From the NCBI RefSeq assembly GCF_019704315.1, contig NZ_AP024597.1, positions 1,550,001 to 1,614,000 on the forward strand: DNA of 64,000 nt, written 5' to 3'. Origin of the DNA: Stygiolobus caldivivus. GTDB taxonomy: Archaea > Thermoproteota > Thermoprotei_A > Sulfolobales > Sulfolobaceae. This document shows positions 1-9,537 of this stretch, one piece after another; within the stretch, counting starts at the first letter, position 1, and each line of letters opens with the position of its first letter. Made by a program: the position numbers and the translations under genes. The notes beneath the pieces are model-generated. The model was not told the DNA's origin. It worked only from the letters and a program-made list of their open reading frames with translations, and ran no database searches.

Positions 1-444
1 AATTGTATAAAGGGCGGGCACTTTATAAGGTATGCCGGTGGGGAAGACGAGGTAGACGCTTCTTTACTCTCAGCACCGATTTATGGCTTCATCAGCGTCG
101 ACGACCCGCTTTTCACGGCTACTCTAGATAAAATAGAGAAGGAACTAGTAATAGATGGCGTGTTTGTGAAGAGGTATAAAAAGGACTTTATGGGCGAGGC
201 AAAGTACCCGTTCTTACTGACTACAGTGTGGTTAGCGAGAGTTTACTTAATGTTGGGAGAGGTCAGTAAAGCTGAAAGGATACTAGAAAGGCTGGAGGAA
301 GTCTCTAGCCCGCTCTACCTCATGGGTGAACATATGGACCCGGTTAGGGGTGAGTTCACCGGGAACTTTCCGCAGGTATTTGTACACGCAGAAATCGTGT
401 CTTTGATTAAAAATATGGGGGGGGGGGAGTTAAAGGTTAGTTAA
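1..444 (+). CDS. glucoamylase (GH15), C-terminal part only
   Basis: The frame is open from base 1, so the gene begins upstream of the window; about 147 C-terminal residues are present. They align by eye along their whole length with the end of the complete GH15 protein at 29.0-30.8 kb: both have an F-I-R-Y-x-G-G-x-x-x-x-D-A stretch, a Y-G-F-I-S motif, an L-W-x-A-R-V-Y segment and a G-E-H-x-D-P motif near the end. Family members are (alpha/alpha)6-barrel enzymes that release glucose from the non-reducing ends of starch- or glycogen-like glucans. A run of 11 G residues (417-427) lies inside the coding sequence six codons before the stop and encodes Gly-Gly-Gly. The window thus holds two GH15 paralogues; their functional difference cannot be told from sequence. 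Confidence 0.85.
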   Translation, partial: NCIKGGHFIRYAGGEDEVDASLLSAPIYGFISVDDPLFTATLDKIEKELVIDGVFVKRYKKDFMGEAKYPFLLTTVWLARVYLMLGEVSKAERILERLEEVSSPLYLMGEHMDPVRGEFTGNFPQVFVHAEIVSLIKNMGGGELKVS

Positions 445-822
445 TAGCTCTGTTTTCATCGTAACTAGTAATTACTTTTAGTGGCTACCAGTTACTTAGC
501 TTCGTTACCTCTCTCCCCCCTTGCCTAAGACTTCTCGTTTCACATATATGCTCTACCTGAGGAGGTAAAAGTTGAATAATAATAGCTCATGCAAAAATTA
601 AGATAATACGTCTTTTGCTACAATATTAGTTATATCCTACCAGGGGCTGGAGGGTAACGTCAATTCTCTTGCCAGGTGAATTTTTTGGCCCTATACTTGA
701 GGCATTATTACCCTTTATTAACCGACCCGGCTATAAATACTAGCACTACGTTTTGCTAATTTGGCGAGAAAAGACTAAATGGGGTAGTCAACGTTTTTAT
801 CCTACTTTTCATAATTTACCTT
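445..822. other. non-coding gap with pfpI promoter
   Basis: No convincing reading frame was found in these 378 bases. The right end carries a TATA-like run (GTTTTTATCC, about 791-801) centred roughly 26 bases before the ATG at 823, fitting a leaderless start for the next gene. Nothing else is assigned. Confidence 0.5.
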
Positions 823-1332
823 ATGAAAGTACTCTTCATAGTTGGAGATGAATATGAAGATATTGAACTACTCTATCCCTTCTATAGGGTAATAGAAGAA
901 GGCTTTACACCCGTGATTGCGGGTAAGGAGAAGGGTAGTAAAATAACTGGTAAACACGGTTACAGCGTAGTCGCAGATATTTCTTTTAAGGAAGTAAACC
1001 CTGAAGACTACTTAGCCTTAGTGATACCCGGCGGGAGGGGACCTGAAAGGATAAGGACTTTGCCTGAGGTCAAAGAAATAACGAGGAAGTTCTTCGAACT
1101 GAAAAAGCCTGTAGCGGCAATTTGTCACGGCCCGCAGATACTAATTTCTGCGGGTGTAATCAAAGGCAAAAAAGTGACCTCAGTAGCGTCGATCAAAGAT
1201 GATGTCATAGCAGCAGGCGGAGAGTATGTCGATAGCCCGGTAGTAGAAGACGAGAACCTGATCTCTTCAAGGCACCCCGGGGACTTGCCTTATTTCGCGT
1301 CAACCCTAATTAAAGTATTGAAGAAAAAGTGA
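823..1332 (+). CDS. pfpI: DJ-1/PfpI family protein
   Basis: A 169-residue single-domain protein of the DJ-1/PfpI superfamily. The nucleophile elbow A-I-C-H-G-P places the reactive cysteine at Cys101 followed by His102, and an acidic residue expected of the family is present near the N-terminus (D-E-Y-E-D, residues 9-13). Archaeal PfpI proteins were described as intracellular cysteine peptidases, and related proteins act as deglycases or chaperone-like stress proteins; which applies here is not visible. The length matches the usual 165-170 residues. The ATG follows a TATA-like box at leaderless spacing. It is monocistronic, and a run of 11 C residues (1333-1343) directly follows the stop codon. 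Confidence 0.88.
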   Translation: MKVLFIVGDEYEDIELLYPFYRVIEEGFTPVIAGKEKGSKITGKHGYSVVADISFKEVNPEDYLALVIPGGRGPERIRTLPEVKEITRKFFELKKPVAAICHGPQILISAGVIKGKKVTSVASIKDDVIAAGGEYVDSPVVEDENLISSRHPGDLPYFASTLIKVLKKK

Positions 1333-1373
1333 CCCCCCCCCCCACTGGGTGTTTAACTCGGATAGCCCTCTTA

Positions 1374-1787
1374 TCACTTGAGTAGCTCATCTACAAAGAG
1401 TATGCCCAGCTCCTCTTTAAAGGGCTCAATCTCTTTTTCCCTCTTAAACACAGAAGGTATCCCTAAGGCCTTACCGCTAGCAATACTTGTCGCGTCTGCC
1501 AGAGATATCGGGTATTTACACTTTATCTTGTACACCTCCCCCTTCACCCTAGAGAAAGGGAGAACCGTAAAATAACCCGTAGAGGCCAACAAGCCTTCAA
1601 GTCCCTCAGCCTTCTCTTCACCGCTCCTCCTGCACACCACGTACTTAATTTCCTCCATGTTTAACTCGTTTATGAAGACCTCGTCTAGTCCCTCCTCTAT
1701 GAAACCCTCTATCTTCTTACCCTCTTCACTACCGGAGAGTAGTTCAATGACCACACCGGAGTCAAATACCATACTTTTCCTTTTCAT
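1374..1787 (-). CDS. vapC: PIN-domain toxin VapC
   Basis: A 137-residue PIN-domain protein. The acidic residues expected of the ribonuclease site are visible: Asp9 in V-F-D-S-G, a glutamate in N-M-E-E-I around residue 45, and an aspartate in S-L-A-D-A-T around residue 98. VapC toxins are Mg2+-dependent RNases held inactive by the cognate VapB. The gene follows vapB directly with a 26-base overlap. A strong Shine-Dalgarno sequence (AAGGAGGT) lies inside the end of vapB just before this ATG and decides the start, so translation is probably coupled to the antitoxin. Sulfolobales carry many such pairs, and the RNA target cannot be predicted. Confidence 0.85.
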   Translation of the reverse strand: MKRKSMVFDSGVVIELLSGSEEGKKIEGFIEEGLDEVFINELNMEEIKYVVCRRSGEEKAEGLEGLLASTGYFTVLPFSRVKGEVYKIKCKYPISLADATSIASGKALGIPSVFKREKEIEPFKEELGILFVDELLK

Positions 1788-2013
1788 GCTGGACCTCCTT
1801 TCTCCTCTCCTCTATTAGATCACTAACGGAGATTTCTGGTACCAGCCCTACCAAGTCCTTGAGTTTTTCCGGGTCTTTCTTCCTATACAGCGAGAGGAGG
1901 AACTCGATTACGTCATTAAAGTCAACCTTTTCTCCCCTTTCTATTTGTAGTTCACCCATTATCCTCAATAACTCCTTCTTTACCTCCTTCGATACCCTTA
2001 TAGTCTCGGACAT
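1762..2013 (-). CDS. vapB: VapB-type antitoxin
   Basis: An antitoxin-like protein of about 83 residues encoded just before vapC. The N-terminal strand-helix pattern (S-E-T-I-R-V-S-K-E-V-K-K-E-L) resembles the ribbon-helix-helix DNA-binding fold of VapB/CopG antitoxins, and the charged C-terminal tail (E-E-R-R-K-E-V-Q-H-E-K) is the part that usually wraps the toxin. A TTG codon at 2034 would add seven residues, but the ATG at 2013 is preferred: a TATA-like box (ACTTAATATA, minus strand, about 2037-2046) lies about 27 bases upstream, which fits a leaderless transcript. The TA operon is probably autoregulated by the VapBC complex, as in the family; that is inference. Confidence 0.8.
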   Translation of the reverse strand: MSETIRVSKEVKKELLRIMGELQIERGEKVDFNDVIEFLLSLYRKKDPEKLKDLVGLVPEISVSDLIEERRKEVQHEKEKYGI

Positions 2014-2396
2014 CACTTTATTACTTTGTGACAAAGTATATTAAGTTTCTCCGTAACTTCAACATAGCGGTCTAGCCGTGCCTTGATATACCCGCAACCC
2101 CATCCCTTTTTCCGCCTGATATTAGCTATAGACCTCTTTCTCGGGTCGACTAAGGCATTAATGAGGGACATTAGCTCTGTCATACTGTTACACTGAAGCT
2201 CTCATGACTGTGCGGTCTGAAATATTAGGCTAGGAATTAAGAAGTAATACCAAGAGGATAAGCGTACCAGTTCTCAATAAATCCTAACTTACTTATAGGT
2301 TGTATTAATGAACCCCACGCACCTACAGCTTACCTAGTATTGGGGTTTTACTCATTAGCTTTATGACTTAGCCGCGTGGAGGACTTCAAAAAAATT
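2014..2396. other. non-coding gap between vapBC and kdgK
   Basis: The region holds the vapBC promoter at its left end and the 3' flank of kdgK at its right. No coding frame, tRNA or convincing hairpin was recognised in the middle. Confidence 0.45.
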
Positions 2397-4200
<1,804 letters not shown>

Positions 4201-4237
4201 AATTCATATACTCCATCTGCAAATATAAAGTGTCGTA
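4201..4237. promoter_or_regulatory. 37-bp divergent promoter kdgA / DMT transporter
   Basis: Only 37 bases separate the ATG of kdgA (minus) from that of the DMT transporter (plus). The minus-strand TATA-like element is near 4221-4230. On the plus strand a weaker TTCATATAC lies at about 4203-4211. Each is about 26-30 bases from its start codon, so both transcripts are probably leaderless and the two basal promoters overlap. Confidence 0.6.
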
Positions 4238-5053
4238 ATGTTAGGGAAGAGGGGTTATTACCTACTACTAATAGCCGGGGGGATAAGCTTTGGTACCGCT
4301 TCGATATTCATAAAAGTGTCCCAGATGACCCCCGGGAGTATAGCGTTCCTCAGGTTTTTCATAGCCGGGTTAATCCTCTCCTTCGGTAGGATAGACTTGA
4401 GGAAAGTGGTGAAGTACTCTCCTTTCGGTCTGTTGTTAGCCCTCCATATGATAACGTTCATAATCAGTGTATACACTACAACGATCATAGACGCAACAGT
4501 GTTAGTCTCTACATCGCCGTTTTTCGTCATCCTGATGTCACCCTTACTGGACATAAAAGTAAGTAGGAGGGACTTCCTTGCCGTAGCTACGGGGTTTTTA
4601 GGAGTAGTCTTAATGAACTTACCTTTTCAACCCAGTACTTCTCTGGGTAATTTCATTGCCGTACTCTCAGCCTTCTTAATAGCCTTGTACACAGCTGGCC
4701 TGAGCAGGGTGAACGACGATGCCCTGAAGGCCACATCGTCCATTTATATTTCCTCTTCAATATTCACTTTACCGTTGTTTTTAATCGAAGGTATAGGAGA
4801 GTTTAGTGTTGACTCGGCTTTAGCGTTAGCTGGGCTCATATTGCTCCCTACCCTCCTAGGGCATACCTCAATTATTGTTGCTTCAGGAAAGGTGAAACCG
4901 CAACACATAGAAACTATCGGCTTGCTTGAGCCGGTAGTAGCTACTCTTTTAGCTATAGTGTTTTTTAGGCAGATCCCCACTGCGGGAGAAATAGTTGGTG
5001 CCTTATTTGTGATTTTCTCGATCTTTATGGTAACTACGGAACAGAAAGGCTGA
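4238..5053 (+). CDS. EamA/DMT-superfamily transporter
   Basis: A 271-residue membrane protein with about ten hydrophobic segments in two homologous halves, the layout of EamA (DUF6) drug/metabolite transporters. Typical signatures are the N-terminal A-G-G-I-S-F-G-T-A-S-I-F-I-K segment and the second-half L-L-E-P-V-V-A-T-L-L-A motif with its glutamate-proline pair. The substrate cannot be read from sequence. It is transcribed divergently from kdgA and ends seven bases before the gapN stop on the opposite strand, so it sits inside the sugar-catabolism block. That position suggests a sugar-acid, pyruvate or other intermediate as cargo, which is only an inference. Confidence 0.85.
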   Translation: MLGKRGYYLLLIAGGISFGTASIFIKVSQMTPGSIAFLRFFIAGLILSFGRIDLRKVVKYSPFGLLLALHMITFIISVYTTTIIDATVLVSTSPFFVILMSPLLDIKVSRRDFLAVATGFLGVVLMNLPFQPSTSLGNFIAVLSAFLIALYTAGLSRVNDDALKATSSIYISSSIFTLPLFLIEGIGEFSVDSALALAGLILLPTLLGHTSIIVASGKVKPQHIETIGLLEPVVATLLAIVFFRQIPTAGEIVGALFVIFSIFMVTTEQKG

Positions 5054-5059
5054 GAAAAG

Positions 5060-6583
5060 TCACATGTACTCCCATACACCCTTTCCCTTGTAGTTATATA
5101 CTATAGTCTTGTACGCCGTCACGTACTCAATAGTGTACCCTATCCCCTCCCTACCTATCCCTGAGTCCTTCCTACCTCCAAAGGGGAAATAACCTATACC
5201 GTGCCTGGGGAAGTCATTGATGTAGACCGCTCCGACCTCGAGCAACCTCATAGCTTTCCTTATTTTGTTAATGTCGTTTCCGAATATCGCGGCGTCCAAG
5301 CCGTACCTCCTCCCGTTAGAAAGGGTTATTGCTTCGTCTACGCTGTTTACCTTAACGAGGACAGCTATAGATAAGAATACCTCTTTCTTGTACAAGTATA
5401 GATCCTTGATTTTTTCCTTGTCTACCTCTATTAAGGTAGGTTCTATGTATGTGGGGCCCAGTCTTTTGCCCCCGTAGAGTATTACCCCGCCCTTTTTCAC
5501 AGCGTCTTCTACGGCGAACTGGAACTCATCAACGGTCTTCGAGTCTATTATGGGGCCCATGCTCACCCCGTCTTGCCTCGGGTCACCTACCTTGATTTTT
5601 TTAAATTCCTCGACGAGTTCTGCCTTAAGTCTGTCGTAGACACCACCCTCAGCGAAAATGAACTTTATGGAGTCACACCTCTGCCCTGAATAGCTCGTAA
5701 CCCCCATAACAATACGCTGTGCTGAGGCTTTAGGGTCAGCGTCTGACATTACAATCGCTGAGTCCCCTCCCCCCAGTTCCATAACGTACTGTTTCACGCC
5801 ACCTACCTTCATCACATGTTCTCCCGTCTCGGTACTACCCGTAAAGGATATTACGCTCACTCTCTTGTCTTGGACTATTTTGTCCATCTCCCTCCCGGGG
5901 AGGGTAATTACAGCCAGTGATTCTCTGGGGAACCCGGCTAGCTCAGCCAATCTAGCGAAGAGGATAGCAGGGACGGGGGTAGAGCTTGCAGGCTTTACTA
6001 CAAACGCGTTACCCGCTACTGTAGAGTACACGAACTTATTTACGACATCAAATAGGGGGTAGTTAAAAGGAGTAATCGCTAAAACGACCCCTAAAGGCTC
6101 CCTCCTTATTATCGCCTCGGCTTCCAAACTTTCACTGCTCCAGTCCCCAGGGACGTACTCGCCGTACAGTTTCCTTACGTCGAGGTCGGCCCTCTTTAAC
6201 CTCTCTATTGACGCGTTTACTTCCCCGTTTGCTGCTGAGGGTGTCTTCCCGTTACCTATCACCAGGACGTTAACGAAGTCCTGCCTGAACTTATCGAGGA
6301 GCTCCGCTATCTTATGGAATACTTCGAGCCTCTTTTCCCCTGGCATGTCCCTGATTTCCCATTTACCCTTATTGTGTATTGTCTGAAGCGTTAGGTCTAC
6401 CATTTCGTAATTCAGCCTCGGAACTCTTGCAAATACTTCAAGGTCTATGGGAGATTTTATCTCATCGAACTCCTTTGATGAAGTCCAAGTACCGTTGAGA
6501 TATGTCTTAAAGTCAAATACTCCGTCTGTCTCTACAGTGTATATGTCTTTAAATTCATTCGATAGCTCGCTTAGTTTTGCCAT
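5060..6583 (-). CDS. gapN: non-phosphorylating glyceraldehyde-3-phosphate dehydrogenase (GAPN)
   Basis: A 507-residue aldehyde dehydrogenase superfamily enzyme. The catalytic cysteine is Cys303 in S-G-Q-R-C-D-S and the general base is Glu269 in M-E-L-G-G-G-D; the T-P-F-N-Y-P motif (171-176) and the F-T-G-S-T-E-T-G nucleotide-binding segment (from 247) are intact. Next to kdgK and kdgA the best reading is GAPN, which oxidises glyceraldehyde-3-phosphate directly to 3-phosphoglycerate without making ATP, as established for the Sulfolobales Entner-Doudoroff branch. A broader aldehyde dehydrogenase role is possible. A TATA-like sequence (GATAAATTA, minus strand) about 26 bases upstream of the ATG suggests a leaderless transcript. 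A 16-bp palindrome lies 110 bases upstream. Confidence 0.9.
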   Translation of the reverse strand: MAKLSELSNEFKDIYTVETDGVFDFKTYLNGTWTSSKEFDEIKSPIDLEVFARVPRLNYEMVDLTLQTIHNKGKWEIRDMPGEKRLEVFHKIAELLDKFRQDFVNVLVIGNGKTPSAANGEVNASIERLKRADLDVRKLYGEYVPGDWSSESLEAEAIIRREPLGVVLAITPFNYPLFDVVNKFVYSTVAGNAFVVKPASSTPVPAILFARLAELAGFPRESLAVITLPGREMDKIVQDKRVSVISFTGSTETGEHVMKVGGVKQYVMELGGGDSAIVMSDADPKASAQRIVMGVTSYSGQRCDSIKFIFAEGGVYDRLKAELVEEFKKIKVGDPRQDGVSMGPIIDSKTVDEFQFAVEDAVKKGGVILYGGKRLGPTYIEPTLIEVDKEKIKDLYLYKKEVFLSIAVLVKVNSVDEAITLSNGRRYGLDAAIFGNDINKIRKAMRLLEVGAVYINDFPRHGIGYFPFGGRKDSGIGREGIGYTIEYVTAYKTIVYNYKGKGVWEYM

Positions 6584-6692
6584 AGATACAACTATCTTTT
6601 GGTTAATTTATCTTTTTTCGACTAGAAAAGCGAGGAACAGCGTTGCCTTTTATATACTCAGTCACTCTTCGAAAGTTAACTTTTCTCATGAT

Positions 6693-6708
6693 ATACTAAT
6701 ATTAGTAT
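6693..6708. promoter_or_regulatory. 16-bp perfect palindrome upstream of gapN
   Basis: ATACTAAT followed directly by ATTAGTAT makes a gapless perfect palindrome of 16 bases, about 110 bases upstream of the gapN ATG. Related half-sites recur nearby: TTAGTATA near 6721-6728 and AGTAT-AA-ATACT near 6796-6807. The form resembles the operator of a homodimeric regulator; no regulator is identified. Confidence 0.45.
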
Positions 6709-6959
6709 TATGCAAAATGTTAGTATATATATAAGTATTTCTATATACAATCACCATATTTGTACAGTATACCTATCTTAGCTGTTGATATCTTACTAAG
6801 TATAAATACTGACTTCTTCACAGTTGATAACTCCTGCTGTCTCTAACTGAGGTTCAATACGGTTGAATATACGGAATCTTACTAAGGCTATCTTCACGTA
6901 ACTTTTAAATACTTTTAATCACTTCTCAAATACCATTATTTTATTACGTTATGTTTGTA

Positions 6960-7125
6960 TAGTATTACCATAGTAATACCTTTTGATGACCTCCCCACTG
7001 GTGACGGGCTCTGCTCACGAGGTTTGGGAGTGACAAAGTGTGGGGATGGGAGAGTCGTGGTGTTACCCTCGACTAGCCCCAATGAGTTAAGGGTGATGGT
7101 GTATGACCCTTAAGGGGGTTGCCCG
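6960..7125 (+). ncRNA. candidate structured RNA (four consecutive stem-loops)
   Basis: A GC-rich island in AT-rich surroundings with successive inverted repeats. GTATTAC (6962-6968) faces GTAATAC (6973-6979). CTCCC (6991-6995) faces GGGAG (7026-7030) around an inner GTGA/TCAC stem (7001-7004, 7015-7018). GGGG (7042-7045) and AGTCG (7053-7057) face CGACT (7070-7074) and CCCC (7077-7080). TTAAGGGT (7087-7094) faces ACCCTTAA (7106-7113), a perfect 8-bp stem with an 11-base loop. The strand is assumed. No known RNA family was recognised; a relic of insertion-sequence end structures or an omega-RNA-like element is an alternative. Confidence 0.4.
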
Positions 7126-7408
7126 TGGCGGAATTAGAAGTAGTTAAATGTAGGGTAAGTTACGTCACGGGTAAACACTTAACTAGCTTATCCCTATAAA
7201 TCTTACCAAGTACATTGTACTTATAGTTTTCTTCACTCACTATTCTAGACGATAGCGTAATTGAGAATACACAACTATCTGGTTTCCGCTTAAATCTACC
7301 ATGATAGTATACTTGTTATATGAAAACTTAATATTATTAAAAATTGTTCAGGATCTAACCATTTAGATGTACCAAAATTTATAAAGGAGTTACGGATTAA
7401 TTAGAATC

Positions 7409-9358
7409 ATGTCAGGCAGGGAAATTAAAGGAGGAGCGAGAGATTACGGTACACAGTCTGACAAACAGTTAAGGAGGAGTTTAGGTAAACTAGAGTTACT
7501 CTATTTATCTTTGGGGGGGATTATCGGTTCAGGGTGGCTGTTCGCCTCTTTAGATACCGGTTCCTATGCCGGGGGGTCGGCGATACTTTCATGGATAATT
7601 GCCGGTATTTTAATAATGTTCGTGGGCTTAGCGTATGCCGAGCTGGGAGCAGCTATACCTAAGTCGGGTGCAATATCAAGGTATCCCCATTATACCCACG
7701 GAGGTGTCGTGGGTTACTTGATAACATGGGCTTATTTCCTTTCAGCGGCATCGGTACCTGCAATAGAAGCAGCTGCGGCGATCGAATACATAGGTTCCTA
7801 TTACCCACAGTTGATAACTACCGGCGTGTTTGATGGTCAAACAATAACGATACTCACACCTCTAGGCATTGTATTAGCTGGGCTACTACTCGTACTCTTC
7901 TTCTTCCTCAACTACGCGGGAGTAAACATACTGGGTAAAGTTACCCACGGAGCGGGTTGGTGGAAACTACTAATCCCGACGGTTACTGTACTATTGATTC
8001 TCGCATTTGACTTCCACCCGGGTAACCTTACGGCGGGCGGCGGCTTCTTCCCTTCCCCATCTTATGTGGTAGGGGGGAGTTCAGGCATCTATGGTTTTAA
8101 TGCCGTACTCTATGCGATACCTACAACAGGAGTAATATTCTCTTACCTCGGGTTCAGGCAGGCTGTAGAATACGGCGGAGAAGGGAAGAGACCGGGAAGG
8201 GACATACCCTTCGCAGTAATAGGTTCATTACTTATAGCAATACTCCTTTACACACTATTACAAGTAGCGTTCATAGGCGGAGTGGACTGGAGTAGTTTAT
8301 ACCTTAACGAATCCGGTAAGTTAGTGCCGGTAGCAGTTGGTAACTGGTCGGCATTAACTTCGGCTGTGACGTCTAACGGTGTACAAATAGCTAGCGGCCC
8401 ATACTTAGTGCTACTGAGGACAGCCCCTGCAGTAGGCCTAGCGATATCGATTTTCGCTTTCTGGGGTATAATCCTCACCATAGACGCCGTTATATCACCC
8501 TCAGGTACAGGTTGGATATACACTGGGACATCTGGCAGGACTTTCTACGCTTTCGCCTCTAACGGGTATTTGCCCGAACTCTTCTTAAGAGTAGGGAAGA
8601 CGAGAGTCCCAGTGTTCTCGCTAATAGCTGCACTAATAGTGGGCTTTATTTTCCTCCTACCTTTCCCTTCATGGTACGCCTTGGTGTCTTTTATATCGTC
8701 CGCTACAGTACTGACTTACATAATGGGAGGGATAAGCCTCACGGTGCTGAGAAAACACGCACCAGGCCTCAACAGGCCGTTCAAAGTCCCCGCCGCGTCT
8801 ATAATAGCACCCATTGCGACCCTAGCAGCCGGTCTCATAGTCTACTGGTCCGGTTTTGCTACGTTGTTTTACGTCTTTACCGGAATAGAACTGGGCCTAC
8901 CCCTATTCTTCGGGTATTACGCATATAAAGTACTGAAGGTGGACAAGGGAATAGCCGCCTTGGTGGGTGTCGCTGATATAGTAGTGACATTGTTATCTGC
9001 ACTAGGGTTATTTAACGCGACTTCAGGCCTCACTACAGCTAATAATATAGCCTTTCTGATGTACATACTACTCTTTGCCGCCCTACTTATAGGGAATATG
9101 GCCATAGCGGGCCTGACAGTAACGGATAAGACAGTACTCAGAGAAGTAAATGCTGGCTGGTGGCTAGTGGGGTTCCTCATAGGGATATACGTACTATCGT
9201 ACTTCGGAGGGTTTGGCTTAAACCCAGTGATCCCGTTCCCCGAAGACACTATCGTGGCTGCAGTAGTGATCCTAGCCTTCTATTTTGTTGCTATCAAGAG
9301 CGGGTTTAAGACTGAAGCAATAGAAGAAATATTAGCTGAAACACAAGAAACACCTTGA
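7409..9358 (+). CDS. APC-superfamily amino-acid permease (large)
   Basis: A 649-residue polytopic membrane protein of the amino acid-polyamine-organocation (APC) superfamily. The first transmembrane segment carries the expected G-G-I-I-G-S-G-W-L-F motif (about residues 37-46), which forms part of the substrate site. The conserved Y-A-E-L-G-A-A-I-P-K-S-G motif follows around residue 75. About 14 hydrophobic segments are visible, and the protein is longer than the usual 450-500 residues because of extra C-terminal segments and an extracytoplasmic loop around residues 295-330. The substrate is unknown. Downstream lie a secreted acid protease and a LysO-like exporter, so uptake of amino acids from digested protein is plausible but inferred. 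It has a leaderless-type promoter. Confidence 0.88.
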   Translation: MSGREIKGGARDYGTQSDKQLRRSLGKLELLYLSLGGIIGSGWLFASLDTGSYAGGSAILSWIIAGILIMFVGLAYAELGAAIPKSGAISRYPHYTHGGVVGYLITWAYFLSAASVPAIEAAAAIEYIGSYYPQLITTGVFDGQTITILTPLGIVLAGLLLVLFFFLNYAGVNILGKVTHGAGWWKLLIPTVTVLLILAFDFHPGNLTAGGGFFPSPSYVVGGSSGIYGFNAVLYAIPTTGVIFSYLGFRQAVEYGGEGKRPGRDIPFAVIGSLLIAILLYTLLQVAFIGGVDWSSLYLNESGKLVPVAVGNWSALTSAVTSNGVQIASGPYLVLLRTAPAVGLAISIFAFWGIILTIDAVISPSGTGWIYTGTSGRTFYAFASNGYLPELFLRVGKTRVPVFSLIAALIVGFIFLLPFPSWYALVSFISSATVLTYIMGGISLTVLRKHAPGLNRPFKVPAASIIAPIATLAAGLIVYWSGFATLFYVFTGIELGLPLFFGYYAYKVLKVDKGIAALVGVADIVVTLLSALGLFNATSGLTTANNIAFLMYILLFAALLIGNMAIAGLTVTDKTVLREVNAGWWLVGFLIGIYVLSYFGGFGLNPVIPFPEDTIVAAVVILAFYFVAIKSGFKTEAIEEILAETQETP

Positions 9359-9537
9359 GGTGGTAATAAACGGCAACTCCGCTAAGTCTGTTACTTTTTT
9401 TATCTTATGTAAAACCGGTGTACGATAGCATTACTATATTACTCTTCATATTATTCCTAGGAATACTAGTTTTTCTCATTATATCCCTCCTTACTCTTCT
9501 CAAAAGATTTTAAAATCACAAAGGTATTTTTTAAATT
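9359..9537 (+). promoter_or_regulatory. T-run terminator and thermopsin promoter
   Basis: A T-rich stretch (GTTACTTTTTTTATC, about 9390-9404) after the permease stop is a likely archaeal terminator. GATTTTAAAATC (about 9505-9516) precedes the thermopsin ATG at 9538 at typical TATA spacing. Confidence 0.5.

Larger units (their letters stand above)
6584..7408. other. 825-base intergenic region gapN / amino-acid permease
   Basis: No protein-coding gene was recognised. From left to right it holds the gapN promoter, the palindrome at 6693-6708, AT-rich sequence, the GC-rich stem-loop island at 6960-7125, further AT-rich sequence, and the permease promoter (AATTTATAAAG, about 7377-7387, some 27 bases before the ATG at 7409). 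Confidence 0.6.

Noticed and set aside
6960-7125. C/D box small RNA (TTGATGA near 6984)
   Set aside because: A C-box-like sequence is present, but no matching D box (CTGA) at the right distance was found and the island is much longer than such RNAs.
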